A stretch of 64,000 bases of DNA from Bordetella parapertussis (GTDB lineage: Bacteria; Pseudomonadota; Gammaproteobacteria; Burkholderiales; Burkholderiaceae_D), in the NCBI GenBank assembly GCA_945866125.1, contig CAMBFZ010000002.1, positions 1-64,000 of the forward strand, in the 5' to 3' direction. Below are positions 25,595 through 34,533 of the stretch, piece after piece. Within the stretch, counting starts at the first letter, position 1. Each line of letters starts with the position of its first letter. The translations under genes and the position numbers were made by a program. A model generated the notes under the pieces. It was given only the letters and a program-made list of their open reading frames with translations. It was not told where the DNA came from and made no database searches.

Positions 25595-26947
25595 TTAGTC
25601 TGGGCGGACGACTGCGGCGACATCGATTTCGGCACGACCTTCGGCTAGCGTCAGTCGTAAACGCTGCGACGCGTGGAGCTCGTCCGGCCTGCGCACAATT
25701 TGGCCGGCTTGATCCTGCAGGATTGCATAGCCACGCTCGAGCGTGCGTTGGGGGGCGAGTAAGTCGAGCTGCGCCTGCAGGGCGGCGAGCGACTGCCTGC
25801 GCAGCAGGGACTGCGCGGTGAATGCTGCGCCTAAGCGGCGCCCCTGTTCGTTTAGGTGACGGCGTTGCAGGCGCGTGTCGGGCAAGCGGCTGTGAAGACG
25901 CTGCTGCAGATGCTCGAGCTTGAATCGCGCCGCAGTGAGCGGGGTGAGAGTGGCTTGCAGCAGTCGCTGGTGGTGGGTGTGGAGCTGTAATTTTTGGTGC
26001 CGGATCGCAGCGGTCGGACTCTGCAGGCGACGCGCAAGCCAATCCAGAGTCTGCGCATGCCGATCTAATGTGCGTCGTAGTGCGTCACTGAGGTGGTGGG
26101 TGTGCTGCTCGAGTGCGTCGATCCAGTCTGCACGCGCCGTAGCTGCCAGTTCAGCCGCTGCAGTCGGCGTGGGTGCCCGCAGATCGGCAACAAAGTCGGC
26201 AATCGTGAAATCGGTCTCGTGACCGACACCGACGACGACGGGCATGCTGCAAGCCACGATGGCACGGGCGACGCCTTCGTCATTGAAGGACCATAAGTCT
26301 TCCATGCTACCGCCGCCCCGGCAGACCAGTAGCACATCACATTCGGCACGGCTTGACGCCGCCGTAATGGCGGCGGCTATTTTTTCTGCTGAACCCTCGC
26401 CCTGCACCGCAGTGGGATACAGAATGATTGCAAGATGCGGCGCCCTTCTACACAGCGTCGTCAGGATGTCGCGCAGCGCGGCGGCCTGCGGACTGGTGAC
26501 GATGCCGATTGTGGTGGGAAAAAACGGCAAGGCACGCTTGCGTTCGGGGTTGAATAATCCTTCATCGGCAAGCTTTTGCTTGCGTTGCAAAAAGGCTTCG
26601 TACAAATTGCCCACGCCGGCGCGGCGAATGGCTTCAACATTAAGTTGAAAATCGCCCCGCGGCGCATACAGCGTCACGAGCGCGCGAACCTCGACCTTGT
26701 CGCCCTCGCGCGGGTTGAAATCCGCATACTGCGCGCGGCCACGGAACATGACCGCACGTACCTGTGCCCCCGAATCTTTCAAGGTGAAATACCAGTGGCC
26801 TGAGGCTGCCCGGGTAAAGTTGGATATTTCGCCCGCGACCCAAGCGAGCGGAAAACTGCGCTCCAACATGCGGCTGACGGCTTGATTGAGCTGCGACACG
26901 CTCAGAATGTCGGGGGCGGGAGAAGGGGGTTCAGTCAACATAGTCAT
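25595..26947 (-). CDS. xseA: Exodeoxyribonuclease VII large subunit
   Basis: 450 residues. N-terminal OB fold (LSVSQLNQAVSRMLER, AWVAGEISNFTRAASGHWYF in sequence), then VGNLYEAFLQRKQKLADEGLF, GIVTSPQAAALRDILTTL and LVCRGGGSMEDLWSFNDE, all XseA hallmarks. C-terminal helical region is long and Arg/Gln rich. Degrades single-stranded DNA together with XseB, which is not in the window. Start at 26947; a second ATG lies two codons in. Confidence 0.95.
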   Translation of the reverse strand: MTMLTEPPSPAPDILSVSQLNQAVSRMLERSFPLAWVAGEISNFTRAASGHWYFTLKDSGAQVRAVMFRGRAQYADFNPREGDKVEVRALVTLYAPRGDFQLNVEAIRRAGVGNLYEAFLQRKQKLADEGLFNPERKRALPFFPTTIGIVTSPQAAALRDILTTLCRRAPHLAIILYPTAVQGEGSAEKIAAAITAASSRAECDVLLVCRGGGSMEDLWSFNDEGVARAIVACSMPVVVGVGHETDFTIADFVADLRAPTPTAAAELAATARADWIDALEQHTHHLSDALRRTLDRHAQTLDWLARRLQSPTAAIRHQKLQLHTHHQRLLQATLTPLTAARFKLEHLQQRLHSRLPDTRLQRRHLNEQGRRLGAAFTAQSLLRRQSLAALQAQLDLLAPQRTLERGYAILQDQAGQIVRRPDELHASQRLRLTLAEGRAEIDVAAVVRPD

Positions 26948-27335
26948 GCGCAGGGTAAAAGGTTAGATCAAACTGTCCACAAAATTACATACTGTCAAGA
27001 GTTAACAGCAAGAATCGCTAAGTTGAAACAAGATAATATTAAGTATCTGATTTCAAAAGGGAATTTTTTTATGGGATGGTGCGGTGTCGGGGGAAAATCC
27101 TTTTGAATCAAGTGGTTTGCACGAGAGAGTTCAAGTTGCTCACAAAGTTATCCACATAAGTGCTGCAAAAACGGTGATGCAAGTCGGTCATCGTTTCATT
27201 GTTTCGATTATAGAAAGTACGCGGGCGATAGGCGAGTGATCAATCCTTGCTGATCGCTATTTCTTGGGTCGGCAGGGGGTGCGACTTGCCCGGGGTGGGG
27301 GAAGCAGTTACAGTCTGCATCCTGTGTTTTTATCC
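26948..27335. other. 388-bp gene-free spacer with a DnaA box
   Basis: Between xseA and the exbB-like gene on opposite strands. A perfect DnaA box TTATCCACA is at 27148-27156, and a partial match CTGTCCACA is near 26973-26981. The left half is AT-rich and probably holds promoters for both genes. No credible open frame with a ribosome-binding site was found. Confidence 0.45.
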
Positions 27336-27956
27336 ATGTCGGGGGCGCTTTTGTTGGCAATTATTCAAGCAGCGGGCTGGCCCATCTGGTTTTTGCTGAT
27401 GGCCTCGGTGGTAGCGCTCACTATCATTGTTGAGCGTTTATTGTACCTGCGCCGTAACCGGATTTTGCCACCGGTTTTGCTTGATGAGGCCATTCGGGTC
27501 GCACGCGCCGGCCGGGTTGATGCGGCGATGGTGCAGCAGTTAGAAGACAATTCACCGCTTGGCCGGGTGCTGGCTGCCGGGATGCGCAATCTGCGTGCGC
27601 CGCGCGAGGTGATGAAAGAGGCCATTGAAGAGGCGGGCCGCGCCACTGCACATGATCTGGAGCGCTATTTGACGACGCTGGGGACGGTGGCGACTTTGGC
27701 GCCCTTGCTGGGATTGTTCGGAACCGTGGTGGGTATGATCGAACTTTTTGGCGCGCAAGATGCCGGCGGGACGGACCCGGTGCGTTTTGCGCATGGCATT
27801 TCGGTGGCGCTCTACAACACCGGTTTTGGCCTGGCGATTGCGATGCCGGCGCTGGTTTTTTATCGCTTTTTCCGGGGTCTGGTAGACGATTTTGTCGTCG
27901 ACATGGAACAACAAGCGATCCGCTTTGTCGATACGGCGCTTGGTGGGCGCGATTAA
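27336..27956 (+). CDS. MotA/TolQ/ExbB proton channel family protein
   Basis: About 206 residues from the ATG at 27336; the open frame extends upstream without protein-like features. Three membrane helices: ~12-32 (WPIWFLLMASVVALTIIVE), ~115-140 (TVATLAPLLGLFGTVVGMIE) and ~160-185 (YNTGFGLAIAMPALVFYRFF). ExbB/TolQ type, forming the proton channel of an ExbB-ExbD motor. The following gene 4 bases away encodes the ExbD partner. TonB is not in the window. Confidence 0.9.
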   Translation: MSGALLLAIIQAAGWPIWFLLMASVVALTIIVERLLYLRRNRILPPVLLDEAIRVARAGRVDAAMVQQLEDNSPLGRVLAAGMRNLRAPREVMKEAIEEAGRATAHDLERYLTTLGTVATLAPLLGLFGTVVGMIELFGAQDAGGTDPVRFAHGISVALYNTGFGLAIAMPALVFYRFFRGLVDDFVVDMEQQAIRFVDTALGGRD

Positions 27957-27960
27957 AGCG

Positions 27961-28380
27961 ATGAATTTTCGTAAAGGTCAGCGGCGCGATGAGCCTGAGA
28001 TTAACCTGATCGCCTTCATTGATGTGCTGTTGGTGATCTTGATTTTTCTGATGGTCAGTACTACTTACAGTAAGTACACGGCGCTGCAGATTACGCTGCC
28101 CACGGCTGCTGCTGAGCAGCCCACGGAGGCACCCCGTACGGTGGTGGTTGCTGTCGATGCGCAGGGCCGTTATGCGATCAATGCGCGGCTCAGCGAAGCC
28201 CGCGATCCGGGATCGCTGGCGCAGGCGATGAAAGAAGCGGCCAATGGCAATGCCGACGCAGTCGTTGAGGTGCATGCGGATGCGCTGGCGAGCCATCAGT
28301 CTGTCATTCATGTGCTCGAAGCAGCGCGTCTGGCTGGCCTGGCGCGTGTACGTTTTTCTGCCCAGTCGCAGAAGAAATAA
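27961..28380 (+). CDS. ExbD/TolR family biopolymer transport protein
   Basis: 139 residues, start at 27961 directly after the exbB-like gene. Short cytoplasmic tail (MNFRKGQRRDEPEINL), one membrane helix with the conserved Asp (LIAFIDVLLVILIFLMV, residues ~17-33), then a periplasmic domain. Partner of the preceding channel protein in energising outer-membrane transport or envelope integrity. Confidence 0.9.
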   Translation: MNFRKGQRRDEPEINLIAFIDVLLVILIFLMVSTTYSKYTALQITLPTAAAEQPTEAPRTVVVAVDAQGRYAINARLSEARDPGSLAQAMKEAANGNADAVVEVHADALASHQSVIHVLEAARLAGLARVRFSAQSQKK

Positions 28381-28394
28381 GCAGGATTGCCTCG

Positions 28395-29417
28395 ATGGCC
28401 TTATCTTCCGCCCAAACTGAACAGCAATTTATGCGCCTCTGGCAACGACGCGGTGTGTTCGCTTGTCTGCTGTGGCCGCTGTCGCTGCTGTTTGGCTTGG
28501 TGCAGTGGCTGCGTCGCCGCTTTTATGCGCTGGGTTTGTTTGAGCGCGTGGTCTTGCCGTTACCAGTCATTGTGGTCGGTAATATTTTTGTTGGCGGGAC
28601 CGGTAAGACGCCGCTGGTGATCTGGCTGGTGCAGCAGTTGCGCGCGCAGGGTTTTACGCCCGGTGTGCTGTCGCGTGGCTATGGCGGAGCCGCGCTTAGC
28701 GTGCAGCCAGTGACGGCAGCGACGTCGCCCGATCAGGCTGGTGATGAGCCTGTGCTGATTGCGCAGAAAACGTCTGCGCCGTTGATGATAGGACGCGACC
28801 GTGTGGCAGCGGCACGGGCGCTGATGGCGGCGCACCCTGAGGTCGATGTGATTGTTGCCGACGATGGTTTGCAGCACTACAGGCTCGCACGCACAATCGA
28901 AATTCAGTTGTCAGACACGCGCGGTATCGGTAATGGTTGGTTGCTACCGGCTGGTCCTTTGCGTGAGCCGGCGTCGCGGCGCAGTGATTTTTATGTGTGC
29001 AATGGCGCCGCTGCGAGCGGGCCGCACAGCTTTCGCATGCAACTCGACGGTGCCTATGCTGAACAATTATTAGACCGCAGTCGCCGGGTGGCGTGGTCGG
29101 ATCTGGCACCATCAAAACGTGTTGCGGCGCTCGCCGGAATCGGGGATCCGGCGCGTTTTTTTTCGATGTTGTCGGCGCATGGCGTGCGCTTAAGTTTTAC
29201 GCGAGGCTTGCCGGACCATTTTGATTTTTCAGTCAATCCCTTTGTCGATGTGGACGCTGATCTGATCCTGATCACCGAGAAGGATGCAGTAAAATGCGCC
29301 AGTATTCCGGCGATCGCGCATGATGCGCGGCTGTGGGTGGTACCAGTGCAGGCGACGATTGAATCAACGCTTGCCCAACACATCGTGGAGAAATTGCGTG
29401 GACACCCGACTGCTTGA
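28395..29417 (+). CDS. lpxK: Tetraacyldisaccharide 4'-kinase
   Basis: 340 residues. Membrane-associating N-terminus (residues ~20-40), P-loop GGTGKTP at 67-73, GVLSRGYGG, GDEPVLIA and VIVADDGLQHYRLAR. Phosphorylates the lipid A precursor at the 4' position at the inner membrane. Overlaps the trm112 gene. Confidence 0.95.
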   Translation: MALSSAQTEQQFMRLWQRRGVFACLLWPLSLLFGLVQWLRRRFYALGLFERVVLPLPVIVVGNIFVGGTGKTPLVIWLVQQLRAQGFTPGVLSRGYGGAALSVQPVTAATSPDQAGDEPVLIAQKTSAPLMIGRDRVAAARALMAAHPEVDVIVADDGLQHYRLARTIEIQLSDTRGIGNGWLLPAGPLREPASRRSDFYVCNGAAASGPHSFRMQLDGAYAEQLLDRSRRVAWSDLAPSKRVAALAGIGDPARFFSMLSAHGVRLSFTRGLPDHFDFSVNPFVDVDADLILITEKDAVKCASIPAIAHDARLWVVPVQATIESTLAQHIVEKLRGHPTA

Positions 29418-29607
29418 TATTTTGGTCTGCCCTTTGTGCAAGGGCCCGCTTGTTTACGACAAACAGGCGCAAGAACTGATTTGCAAGCCGGATCATCTGG
29501 CGTATCCGATCCGTGACGGCATTCCCATCATGTGGGCCGAAGAGGCGCGTGACATGCACGCAGCGCAACCTGCGTCCGGTGCTTCTGATGTGCCGCATGC
29601 AGACTAG
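29398..29607 (+). CDS. Trm112 family zinc-ribbon protein
   Basis: 69 residues. GTG at 29398 is the likely start: GTGGAG lies just upstream and the product then begins MDTRLLDILVCPLCKGPL, the family's normal N-terminus. CPLC gives two of the usual metal ligands and a Cys in LICKPD a third. It overlaps the end of lpxK by 20 bases. The YcaR/Trm112 group is conserved between lpxK and kdsB in many proteobacteria; its bacterial role is not well defined. Confidence 0.85.
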   Translation: MDTRLLDILVCPLCKGPLVYDKQAQELICKPDHLAYPIRDGIPIMWAEEARDMHAAQPASGASDVPHAD

Positions 29608-29637
29608 TGTGCCGTAGCGCTAAACCGGCGCCTGCCT

Positions 29638-30393
29638 ATGTCCTCTTTCATCGTCATTATTCCGGCCCGCATGGCATCGACCCGTTTGCCTGATAAGCCG
29701 CTCGCCGATTTGGGCGGCAAGCCGATGGTCGTGCGTGTGGCCGAGCGTGCGTACGCCGCCGGTGCAGCGCAGGTGATTGTTGCGACCGACCATACGGCAA
29801 TCGTTGCCGCCTGCGATGCGCATGGTATCGCGGTGCGTATGACGCGCGCGGATCACCCTTCTGGCACCGACCGTATCGCCGAGGTGGCTGCAGCAATCGG
29901 CTTGGCTGATGATGCGGTGGTGGTCAATGTGCAGGGGGATGAGCCGCTGATTGATCCGGCACTTATTCGTGCCTGTGCCGGTTTGATTGGGACTACTGTA
30001 CCCATGGCCACTGTGGCGCATGCCATTGATTCGATGGCGGAGTTGTTGAGTCCTCATGTGGTTAAAGTCGTGCTCGATGCCGCTGGTCATGCGCTGTTGT
30101 TTTCGCGCGCGCCTGTGCCCTGGCATCGCGATGGATTTGCGCAATCGACAGTGCAACTGCCGGCCGGTTATGTGCCGTTACGTCATGTTGGTCTGTATGC
30201 ATATCGCCAGGATTTTTTGCAGACGTATCCTGCCTTGCCAGTGTCACCTCTGGAAACGATCGAATCGCTAGAGCAGTTGCGCGTGCTGTGGCACGGCCAC
30301 AAAATCGCGGTGCATGTGACGCCAAGTACCCCACCGGCAGGTGTCGATACGGCCGAGGATCTTGAGCGGGTGCGGCGCGAATTTGTAATTTAG
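29638..30393 (+). CDS. kdsB: 3-deoxy-manno-octulosonate cytidylyltransferase
   Basis: 251 residues. FIVIIPARMASTRLPDKPLADLGGKPM spans the nucleotide site (residues ~4-30), then VNVQGDEPLIDP and HVGLYAYRQDFL. Activates Kdo to CMP-Kdo for lipopolysaccharide core assembly. Third gene of the lpxK-trm112-kdsB run. Confidence 0.96.
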   Translation: MSSFIVIIPARMASTRLPDKPLADLGGKPMVVRVAERAYAAGAAQVIVATDHTAIVAACDAHGIAVRMTRADHPSGTDRIAEVAAAIGLADDAVVVNVQGDEPLIDPALIRACAGLIGTTVPMATVAHAIDSMAELLSPHVVKVVLDAAGHALLFSRAPVPWHRDGFAQSTVQLPAGYVPLRHVGLYAYRQDFLQTYPALPVSPLETIESLEQLRVLWHGHKIAVHVTPSTPPAGVDTAEDLERVRREFVI

Positions 30394-30539
30394 GCAAGCA
30401 TCGCATCGGACCTGAATTATTCGGTTTGCGTGTTATGTGGTAAGTTTCGGGCAAGCTAATAACGAGACAATAGGCCCGCTCTCGGTGCGCTTTCCCGCTG
30501 ACGCTGTGGCCAGAATTTGAACATGCTTAAGGAAAAATA

Positions 30540-31196
30540 ATGCGGCTTATATTATTAGGAGCGCCTGGTGCCGGTAAGGGCACGCAAGCGGCCTACATCA
30601 AAGAACGTTTCAATATTCCCCAGATTTCTACCGGCGACATGCTCCGTGCAGCGGTCAAAGCCGGCACACCGCTTGGTTTGGCTGCCAAGCAGGTGATGGA
30701 TGCGGGTGGCTTGGTGTCGGATGACATCATCATCGGTTTGGTCAAAGATCGTCTGAAAGAATCCGACTGCGCCAATGGCTATTTGTTTGATGGTTTTCCG
30801 CGCACGCTGCCGCAGGCTGATGCGATGAAAGAGGCCGGCGTGGCAATTGATTACGTGCTCGAAATTGATGTGCCGGATGAAGCCATTGTCGAGCGCATGA
30901 GCGGTCGTCGTGTGCACCCTGCTTCTGGTCGTACTTATCATGTGCGTTTCAATCCCCCTAAAGTCGCTGGCAAGGATGACGCTACCGGCGAGGAATTGAT
31001 CCAGCGCGATGACGATCGCGAAGAGACCGTTAAAAAACGGCTGGCGGTTTACCACGATCAAACTAAGGTCCTGGTCGGCTATTACAATGATTGGGCCAAA
31101 TCCGGCAAGCCCGGCGCACCGCGTTATCGCAAGATTGCCGGTGTCGGACCTGTCGAGACGATCCGCGATAGTGCTTTTGCGGCGCTGGCGGATTAG
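30540..31196 (+). CDS. adk: Adenylate kinase
   Basis: 218 residues, AAGGA before the ATG. P-loop GAPGAGKGT (residues 7-15), ISTGDMLRAAV, LFDGFPRTLPQA and a long lid (RMSGRRVHPASGRTYH...). Interconverts AMP, ADP and ATP. The lid lacks the four-Cys zinc site. Own terminator follows. Confidence 0.97.
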   Translation: MRLILLGAPGAGKGTQAAYIKERFNIPQISTGDMLRAAVKAGTPLGLAAKQVMDAGGLVSDDIIIGLVKDRLKESDCANGYLFDGFPRTLPQADAMKEAGVAIDYVLEIDVPDEAIVERMSGRRVHPASGRTYHVRFNPPKVAGKDDATGEELIQRDDDREETVKKRLAVYHDQTKVLVGYYNDWAKSGKPGAPRYRKIAGVGPVETIRDSAFAALAD

Positions 31197-31209
31197 TCAG
31201 ATACAGAAG

Positions 31210-31235
31210 GCGGACTAAGTGTCCGCTTTTTTTTT
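31210..31235 (+). terminator. Rho-independent terminator of adk
   Basis: GCGGAC (31210-31215), loop TAAGT, GTCCGC (31221-31226), then nine T. Lies 14 bases after the adk stop. Confidence 0.9.
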
Positions 31236-31466
31236 GTCCGGCAAAGCTAAGCGTAATTGATGCGTGATTGTGTAAGCCCTGTATTAAAGACTGTCTGATG
31301 ATCATTATAAAAAATACAGATAGCAACGAAAAGTTTTTTGGAAGATTTTGTAGCAAACAGCTGGTGTGATAGCAGCAAACGTGCAGAGTGATTTTCTGCC
31401 CGTTTACTGGTGATGCAGTGGCTGAAGAAGTTAAAAAAACTGTCGTGAACTTTTTGGAGGAGACAT

Positions 31467-33530
31467 ATGGCATCAACAGGCTTGTGGTTTGCCGTAGTGT
31501 GCGGCGTTATCGCCGTTATCTATGGTTTGATTTCCCGAAGCTGGATCCTGGCACAGGACGCTGGCAATCCCCGCATGCAAGAAATTGCCGCTGCGATTCA
31601 ACAAGGTGCAGCGGCCTATCTGGCACGTCAGTACCGCACCATTGCCATCGTCGGCGTGGTGCTCACCATTTTAATTGCCGTTTTTCTTGATGTGACGACA
31701 GCGATTGGTTTCGTGGTCGGTTCCGTGCTTTCCGGTGCGTGCGGTTTTATCGGCATGAATGTATCCGTGCGTGCCAACGTACGTACTGCCCAGGCCGCAA
31801 CCAAAGGGATAGAGCCCGCTCTTGAGGTTGCCTTCAAGGGTGGCGCTATTACCGGCATGCTGGTGGTGGGATTGGGTCTGTTGGGTGTGTCGGTGTTTCT
31901 GTTCTTTATCGGCGGTCTGGATTCGCCGAAACCGGAGACGCTGCGGCCGTTGCTCGGGTTGGCATTCGGCTCGTCGCTGATTTCGATTTTTGCGCGATTA
32001 GGTGGCGGTATCTTTACTAAGGGCGCAGACGTCGGCGCCGACTTGGTGGGTAAAGTCGAAGCCGGTATTCCGGAAGATGATCCGCGCAACCCGGCTGTGA
32101 TTGCAGACAACGTCGGTGACAATGTCGGCGACTGCGCAGGTATGGCGGCGGACTTGTTTGAGACCTATGCGGTGACGCTGATTGCGACGATGGCGCTGGG
32201 TGCGCTGATGGTTGTGTCGGCACCGGCCATGGCGGTGATCTATCCGCTTATTCTTGGTGGCGTCTCGATCATTGCGTCCATCATTGGTGTCTCGTTCGTC
32301 AAAGCCAAGCCGGGCATGCGTAATGTAATGCCGGCGCTTTACCGCGGTTTGATTGTCGCGGGCGGCTTGTCGCTGGTGGCGTTTTACTTTGTCACCACCA
32401 TGCTCTTTCCAGAGCCACTGATAATGACGGGTGAGCAAAGCGTGTCGGCGATGGCGCTCTTTGGTTCTTGCGTCGTGGGCCTGCTATTGACGGCGGCACT
32501 GGTCTGGATCACCGAGTATTACACCGGTACCGACTTCGCACCCGTCAAACATATCGCGCAAGCGTCCACCACCGGTCATGCGACCAACATCATTGCCGGC
32601 ATCGGCATCTCGATGAAGTCAACCGCATGGCCTGTGCTGTTTGTCTGTGCCGGTATTCTGGTCTCGAACATGCTCGCTGGTCTGTACGGTATTGCGGTGG
32701 CGGCAACGGCGATGTTGAGCATGGCCGGTATCGTGGTCGCGCTTGATGCCTACGGTCCGATCACGGATAACGCGGGTGGTATTGCCGAGATGGCGGATCT
32801 GCCTGCAAGCGTGCGTGATATTACCGATCCGCTGGATGCGGTGGGTAATACGACCAAGGCGGTGACGAAAGGCTACGCGATCGGTTCGGCAGGTCTGGCC
32901 GCACTTGTTTTGTTTGCCGACTACACCCATGCACTCACCGACAGAGGTATTGCGGTGACCTTTGATTTATCCGACCCCATGGTGATTGTGGGTCTGTTCA
33001 TTGGTGGTCTGATTCCGTTTTTGTTTGGTGCGATGGCGATGGAAGCAGTAGGTCGTGCTGCGGGCTCGGTGGTGGAAGAAGTGCGCCGTCAGTTCCGCGA
33101 GATCCCCGGCATCATGGATGGCACGGGTAAGCCGGAGTACGGCACCGCGGTGGACATGCTGACCGCGTCGGCGATCAAAGAGATGATGATTCCGTCGCTC
33201 TTGCCGGTGGTGGTACCGATCGTCGTCGGTATCGTGCTCGGCCCGAAAGCGCTCGGCGGTCTCTTGATGGGTACCATTGTCACTGGTCTGTTCGTGGCCA
33301 TTTCGATGTGTACCGGTGGCGGTGCTTGGGACAACGCCAAGAAGTACATTGAAGACGGTCATCACGGCGGCAAGGGTAGTGAGGCGCACAAGGCCGCTGT
33401 TACCGGCGACACCGTTGGCGATCCTTATAAGGACACCGCGGGTCCTGCGGTCAATCCGCTTATCAAGATCATTAATATTGTGGCCTTGTTGATTGTGCCT
33501 TTGCTCACCACGGGCGGATTGTTGGGCTGA
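31467..33530 (+). CDS. hppA: Membrane-bound proton-translocating pyrophosphatase, K+-independent type
   Basis: 687 residues with GGAGGAG 4-5 bases before ATG. About 16 membrane helices. Substrate site DVGADLVGKVE starts near residue 188, with DNVGDNVGDCAGMAADLFETY after it (shown in two parts in the protein). GNTTKAVTKGYAIGSAG carries Lys and Thr at the positions where K+-dependent enzymes have Ala and Gly, so K+ independence is expected. Couples PPi hydrolysis to proton export. Confidence 0.95.
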   Translation: MASTGLWFAVVCGVIAVIYGLISRSWILAQDAGNPRMQEIAAAIQQGAAAYLARQYRTIAIVGVVLTILIAVFLDVTTAIGFVVGSVLSGACGFIGMNVSVRANVRTAQAATKGIEPALEVAFKGGAITGMLVVGLGLLGVSVFLFFIGGLDSPKPETLRPLLGLAFGSSLISIFARLGGGIFTKGADVGADLVGKVEAGIPEDDPRNPAVIADNVGDNVGDCAGMAADLFETYAVTLIATMALGALMVVSAPAMAVIYPLILGGVSIIASIIGVSFVKAKPGMRNVMPALYRGLIVAGGLSLVAFYFVTTMLFPEPLIMTGEQSVSAMALFGSCVVGLLLTAALVWITEYYTGTDFAPVKHIAQASTTGHATNIIAGIGISMKSTAWPVLFVCAGILVSNMLAGLYGIAVAATAMLSMAGIVVALDAYGPITDNAGGIAEMADLPASVRDITDPLDAVGNTTKAVTKGYAIGSAGLAALVLFADYTHALTDRGIAVTFDLSDPMVIVGLFIGGLIPFLFGAMAMEAVGRAAGSVVEEVRRQFREIPGIMDGTGKPEYGTAVDMLTASAIKEMMIPSLLPVVVPIVVGIVLGPKALGGLLMGTIVTGLFVAISMCTGGGAWDNAKKYIEDGHHGGKGSEAHKAAVTGDTVGDPYKDTAGPAVNPLIKIINIVALLIVPLLTTGGLLG

Positions 33531-33560
33531 TCAGACATCAACGCAGCGTTTTCAAAAAAG

Positions 33561-33588
33561 AAAAAGGCAGCTTCGGCTGCTTTTTTTT
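33561..33588 (+). terminator. Terminator of hppA
   Basis: A-run, GCAGC (33567-33571), stable TTCG loop, GCTGC (33576-33580), then eight T. Follows the hppA stop by 30 bases. Confidence 0.88.
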
Positions 33589-33699
33589 ATCTGCCGTTTT
33601 AAGGCGCGCGCAGAATGGCGGCGATTTTTGATTGGCAAAAAGCAAGACGATTCGTTATCCTTGCCGCTGGTTTTATCAATCCTACAATCTGGAGATGTA

Positions 33700-34458
33700 A
33701 TGGAAATCAAGAATAATGTATTCATTATCACTGGCGGCGCCTCAGGTCTGGGTGCAGCTACCGCGCAGATGATTGTTGAGAACGGCGGCAAGGTCGTGCT
33801 GGCCGATGTGCAAGTCGAGGCAGGCGAAAAATTCGCCGCTGCGCTGCACGGCAAATTTGTAAAGTGCGATGTGACCTCCGAAGCCGATGGCCTTGCCGTG
33901 GTCGCCGCCGCACAGTCGATGGGTACGCTGGCCGGTCTGGTCAATTGCGCCGGGGTCGCACCGGCGGTCAAGACAGTTGGCAGAGATGGCGCGCATCCGC
34001 TTGAGGTATTTCAGCGCGTGGTCAATATTAATCTCGTCGGTACGTTCAACATGTCCCGCCTGGCTGCAGAAGCCATGGGCAAGGGTGAGGCAAACGCCGC
34101 AGGTGAGCGCGGGGTCATTATCAATACGGCTTCCGTTGCCGCATATGATGGACAGATCGGACAAGCAGCGTATGGGTCGTCGAAGGCTGGTGTGGTCGGG
34201 CTGACCTTGCCGATGGCACGTGATTTGTCGCGCAGCGGCATTCGCGTCATGACCATCGCGCCTGGTATTTTTGAGACGCCGATGCTGTTGGGTATGCCGC
34301 AAGAGGTACAAGACGCGCTGGGCCAAATGGTGCCGTTCCCGCCGCGACTGGGTAAGCCCGCCGAATACGCGCATCTGGCCAAGACCATCATCGAAAACGT
34401 CATGCTCAATGGCGAAACCATTCGTCTTGATGGCGCGATTCGGATGCAGCCTAAGTAA
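33700..34458 (+). CDS. SDR, 3-hydroxyacyl-CoA dehydrogenase type 2-like
   Basis: 252 residues from the ATG at 33700 (GGAG 5 bases upstream; the frame is open into the terminator region but that part is not protein-like). Nucleotide motif ITGGASGLG near residue 9, NCAGVAPA, catalytic Ser in INTASVAAYDG and YGSSK. The C-terminal GIFETPMLLGMPQEVQDALG is typical of 17beta-HSD10-like 3-hydroxyacyl-CoA dehydrogenases. Likely role in beta-oxidation of acyl-CoA. Confidence 0.85.
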   Translation: MEIKNNVFIITGGASGLGAATAQMIVENGGKVVLADVQVEAGEKFAAALHGKFVKCDVTSEADGLAVVAAAQSMGTLAGLVNCAGVAPAVKTVGRDGAHPLEVFQRVVNINLVGTFNMSRLAAEAMGKGEANAAGERGVIINTASVAAYDGQIGQAAYGSSKAGVVGLTLPMARDLSRSGIRVMTIAPGIFETPMLLGMPQEVQDALGQMVPFPPRLGKPAEYAHLAKTIIENVMLNGETIRLDGAIRMQPK

Positions 34459-34533
34459 TCCCTTTTGTGTCGCGCCGGTCATAGCGCGTCAATGATCCTG
34501 TGCAAGATCTTGCCCGGCTGGTAATCTGCGGAG

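Noticed and set aside
27424..28311. 295-codon minus-strand frame over exbB/exbD
   Set aside because: Opposes two genes with clear family motifs and Arg/Pro/His-rich composition.
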